64,000 nt of DNA. Origin: Pedobacter sp. BS3 (lineage in GTDB: Bacteria > Bacteroidota > Bacteroidia > Sphingobacteriales > Sphingobacteriaceae). The stretch is from assembly GCF_008274585.1 (NCBI RefSeq), contig NZ_VTRT01000005.1:349352-413351 (forward strand), read 5' to 3'. Below are positions 62,843-64,000 of the stretch, piece by piece. Position numbers and translations under genes: made by a program. The notes beneath the pieces were generated by a model that ran no database searches, had not been told where the DNA came from, and worked only from the letters and a program-made list of their open reading frames with translations. Position 1 is the first letter of the stretch. Each line of letters begins with the position of its first letter.

Positions 62843-62915
62843 TTTTTTAAGATACGGATTAGCCGATGCCGTCCTCATGTTTAAGCAGATAAGTTAACTC
62901 AATAATATCCGATAT

Positions 62916-64000
62916 ATGTTCACTAAAATAATCCTGAAGTTAATAGTCGTTCTCTTTCTTTTATTACCCTTTTTTGGCTACAGCCAGGATGTGCGGCAAT
63001 TCCAAAACCCGTCAGATACGTACCGGCCCTGGATATTCTGGGACTGGGTGAACGATATGGTAACCAGAAAAGGCATAACCTCCGACCTGGAACAATTCAA
63101 AAAGTTCGGCTTGAGCGGAACCCTGATCATGCTGGTCGGCAGCGAGACCAAAGACCGCCAGATGTGGAGCGATCATCACATGCCCAACCCCATCATATCC
63201 CAAACCCCCGAATTTTTCAAGACCTGGCAGTTTGCCGCCGAAGAATCCGCCCGCTTAGGCCTGACCATTTCCACCCAGTTAGGCCCCGGCTGGTGCCACA
63301 GCGGCGGGCCCTGGGTCAAGCCCGATCAGGCCGTTCAGCACATCGCCTACAGCGAGATCCAGGTACAGGGAACAGGCAAACCCATTGTGCTGCTGATGGA
63401 TAACCAACCCGCAGGCAAAGCCAAAGCCTGGCATTCCACCCTTTCAGATACCGATGAGCCAAAGTGGATACAGCTCGATTTAGGAGCAGTACAGGAAATA
63501 ACCGAAATACGCCTGCACCCCTTCGATAACCAGGGAAAGAAAAGCTTCGGCTTTCCAAAACAATTTAAGATCGAAGTCGCCAATCGTTCCGATTTCTCCG
63601 GTAAGCGCAGCTATTATTCACAATCCGGCGGTCAGCCCGATCCCGGTAACCAGGTAGTCTCCTTAAAGCAAAAAAAGGTAAAAGCCCGTTACATCCGGTT
63701 AACTACACAGAAGAACTATTCCATTTCGCGTGGAGGTAAAAAACAATACCTGCTATCGCTGGATGAAATTGAAGTCATTGCCGGAGGCAGAAACGTAGCC
63801 CCCCAGGCCACCGTAACCACATCCGGCTCCATCGAAGATTTCGGCTATACAGCAGCAGCGTTAAACGACGGCTTCAGCATGACCACGATGTATTCAGCAA
63901 CACCCGGTCAATACGAACTGCTCCGTCCCGGGTATGACTATTACACCAGCGATATTACCACCGTAGCCTTCCCCGATAAAAAGGAAGTTTCCCCTTCAGA
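62916..64000 (+). CDS. GH106-type alpha-L-rhamnosidase (5), 3'-truncated by window edge
   Basis: At least 361 codons, open to the window end. ATG 62916 opens a signal peptide ending FFGYSQ. Then YRPWIFWDWVNDMVTRKG, ITSDLEQFKKFGLSGTLIML, MPNPIISQTPEFFKTWQFAA, GPGWCHSGGPWVKPDQAVQH and a discoidin-like insert (WIQLDLGAVQEITEIRLHPF; ARYIRLTTQKNYS), the same layout as the genes at 35503 and 39134. The catalytic acidic blocks lie beyond the window. From about 63100 on, wobble positions favour C much more than in its paralogues. Confidence 0.9.
   Translation, partial: MFTKIILKLIVVLFLLLPFFGYSQDVRQFQNPSDTYRPWIFWDWVNDMVTRKGITSDLEQFKKFGLSGTLIMLVGSETKDRQMWSDHHMPNPIISQTPEFFKTWQFAAEESARLGLTISTQLGPGWCHSGGPWVKPDQAVQHIAYSEIQVQGTGKPIVLLMDNQPAGKAKAWHSTLSDTDEPKWIQLDLGAVQEITEIRLHPFDNQGKKSFGFPKQFKIEVANRSDFSGKRSYYSQSGGQPDPGNQVVSLKQKKVKARYIRLTTQKNYSISRGGKKQYLLSLDEIEVIAGGRNVAPQATVTTSGSIEDFGYTAAALNDGFSMTTMYSATPGQYELLRPGYDYYTSDITTVAFPDKKEVSPS

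Noticed and set aside
63012..63583. Minus- and plus-strand ORFs over the final GH106 gene
   Set aside because: They overlay the strongly conserved GH106 N-terminal region; the real frame runs off the window and so has no stop here.

Overview
The window comes from a Bacteroidota genome, most likely a Chitinophagaceae or Sphingobacteriaceae soil or plant-associated glycan degrader. The evidence is three complete SusC/SusD pairs plus a partial SusD, a one-protein hybrid two-component system, an ECF sigma/FecR pair, many Sec lipoproteins, and Bacteroidota-type -7 promoter elements. All family names are read from sequence motifs; no database search was run. No rRNA, tRNA or CRISPR array was recognised.

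Layout. 1-7583: tail of one polysaccharide utilisation locus (PUL): a SusD cut by the window edge, two paralogous surface lipoproteins and two tandem divergent GH10 lipoprotein enzymes. 7584-8366: a stack of inverted repeats, then a DUF433/DUF5615 toxin-antitoxin (TA) pair whose toxin is frameshifted. 8409-12614 (minus): a 1401-residue hybrid sensor/AraC regulator. 12799-13960: two tandem copies of a Txe/YoeB-type TA module, both with damaged toxins. 14002-14133: a MITE-like palindromic element. 14230-17395: a MarR regulator, ferredoxin reductase, 2Fe-2S ferredoxin and type II NADH dehydrogenase. 18172-22832: a SusC/SusD pair. 23350-51372: a large rhamnose-directed PUL with SusC/SusD, two accessory lipoproteins, four GH106-type alpha-L-rhamnosidases, a GDPD phosphodiesterase, a GH78 alpha-L-rhamnosidase, L-rhamnose mutarotase and a GH39-like enzyme, interrupted by a RelE-type TA pair. 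51591-52685: a metallophosphoesterase lipoprotein. 52914-64000: an ECF sigma/FecR-controlled paralogue of the rhamnose PUL, ending in a fifth GH106-type gene that runs off the window.

How it works together (inference). Outer-membrane SusC/D complexes import oligosaccharides captured by discoidin/DUF lipoproteins. Several GH106 enzymes and GH78 release L-rhamnose, and RhaM interconverts its anomers. No polysaccharide lyase, sulfatase or rhamnose catabolic kinase/isomerase gene is in view.

Main new observation: a conserved motif of about 22 bp (core GCAGGATAGTACATAACA) lies exactly 38 bp upstream of a -7-like hexamer/octamer at four places: before both SusC genes at 18172 and 23350, before GH78, and, more weakly, before the ECF sigma gene. 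It looks like one activator-dependent promoter class that could tie the hybrid regulator to both PULs. It also fixes the GH78 start and points to a vestigial SusC start at 23140.
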